This document shows, piece by piece, positions 32,508-32,637 of a DNA stretch of 32,637 bases. Numbering within the stretch: the first letter of the stretch is position 1; the number at the start of each line of letters is the position of its first letter. The DNA is from Fimbriiglobus sp. GTDB lineage: Bacteria; Planctomycetota; Planctomycetia; Gemmatales; Gemmataceae. A program made the translations under genes and the position numbers. Location of the stretch: contig JANXTU010000508.1 of the NCBI GenBank assembly GCA_025352235.1, positions 1 through 32,637 of the forward strand. The letters are read 5' to 3'. The notes beneath the pieces were generated by a model that worked only from the letters and a program-made list of their open reading frames with translations, ran no database searches and was not told where the DNA came from.

Positions 32508-32637
32508 ACCAAGCGTGATCTCGACCCGTTTATTTTCTGCGAATGCCAAAAAGCTTGAAATCCTCGACGGTTTCCGGGGTCTGTGGATGGAGACGCATCC
32601 CGCAGATCCGTACGCCGAAGAGGATTCCGAGTGAAAA
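32508..32637. other. window edge, coding content undecided
   Basis: Two short frames overlap here: a plus-strand one ending ETHPADPYAEEDSE with a TGA at 32632-32634, and a minus-strand one ending ETVEDFKLFGIRRK with a TAA at 32534-32536. Either could be a real gene end. Codon composition does not separate them, and neither resembles a family I know. Confidence 0.3.

Noticed and set aside
1-32637. tRNA, rRNA and complete phage or restriction-modification genes
   Set aside because: No cloverleaf with TTCGA-type arm, no rRNA segments and no such protein motifs were seen on either strand.

Overview
The window reads as chromosomal DNA of a planctomycete, most likely the Gemmataceae. The grounds are the high GC content, a C-terminal domain ending in HVRGCWVVDLLLGKE (as I remember it from Gemmata-type genomes), a DUF1580-like protein, a hopanoid-pathway hpnC, frequent GTG/TTG starts, and palindromic repeats that enter reading frames. 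No 16S or marker phylogeny is present, so this is inference from content.

Left part (1-14849), housekeeping and mixed genes. The 5' part of a threonine synthase gene lies on the minus strand behind a well-formed SAM-I (S-box) riboswitch and a good sigma-70-type promoter. Then come a Gemmata-type hypothetical protein, a small membrane protein, a two-gene ABC-2 exporter (ATPase and permease), and a translationally coupled trio (thiolase, small protein, PQQ-type beta-propeller lipoprotein). These are followed by a class V aminotransferase with coaD, an M50 membrane metalloprotease, a PhoPQ-activated-pathogenicity-related (PqaA-like) hydrolase directly followed by hpnC, a double-RCK potassium-channel-like protein, and a small BFD-like [2Fe-2S] protein.

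Middle part (14982-28076), a Tad/Flp pilus locus, all on the plus strand. A consensus-like promoter precedes two Flp prepilin genes. An intrinsic terminator follows, then the prepilin peptidase (tadV/cpaA), cpaB with two SAF-like domains, the secretin cpaC, cpaE/tadZ, the ATPase cpaF/tadA, and the platform proteins tadB and tadC. Next come a lipoprotein, a terminator, a tiny membrane protein, an AAA+ ATPase with a winged-helix-like N-terminus, and a TPR lipoprotein (TadD-like). No TadE, TadF or TadG minor pilin gene is visible. Together these encode pilin, its processing, inner-membrane assembly motor and outer-membrane exit; the last four genes look like lineage-specific additions.

Right part (28267-32637), recombination and mobile DNA. 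A RecD2-type helicase carries a small in-frame repeat insertion and ends in sequence shared with an IS5-type transposase remnant. Two IS5-type ends lie back to back. A truncated IS1380 element has cut a PrimPol-like primase gene. Behind it stand a DUF1580-like gene and an excisionase-like HTH reading frame, suggesting the edge of a decayed integrative element that continues beyond the window.

The points most worth a second look are the SAM riboswitch in front of a threonine synthase gene, the palindromic element duplicated inside hpnC without breaking the frame, the related nested palindromes elsewhere, and the nested IS/PrimPol wreckage at the right end.
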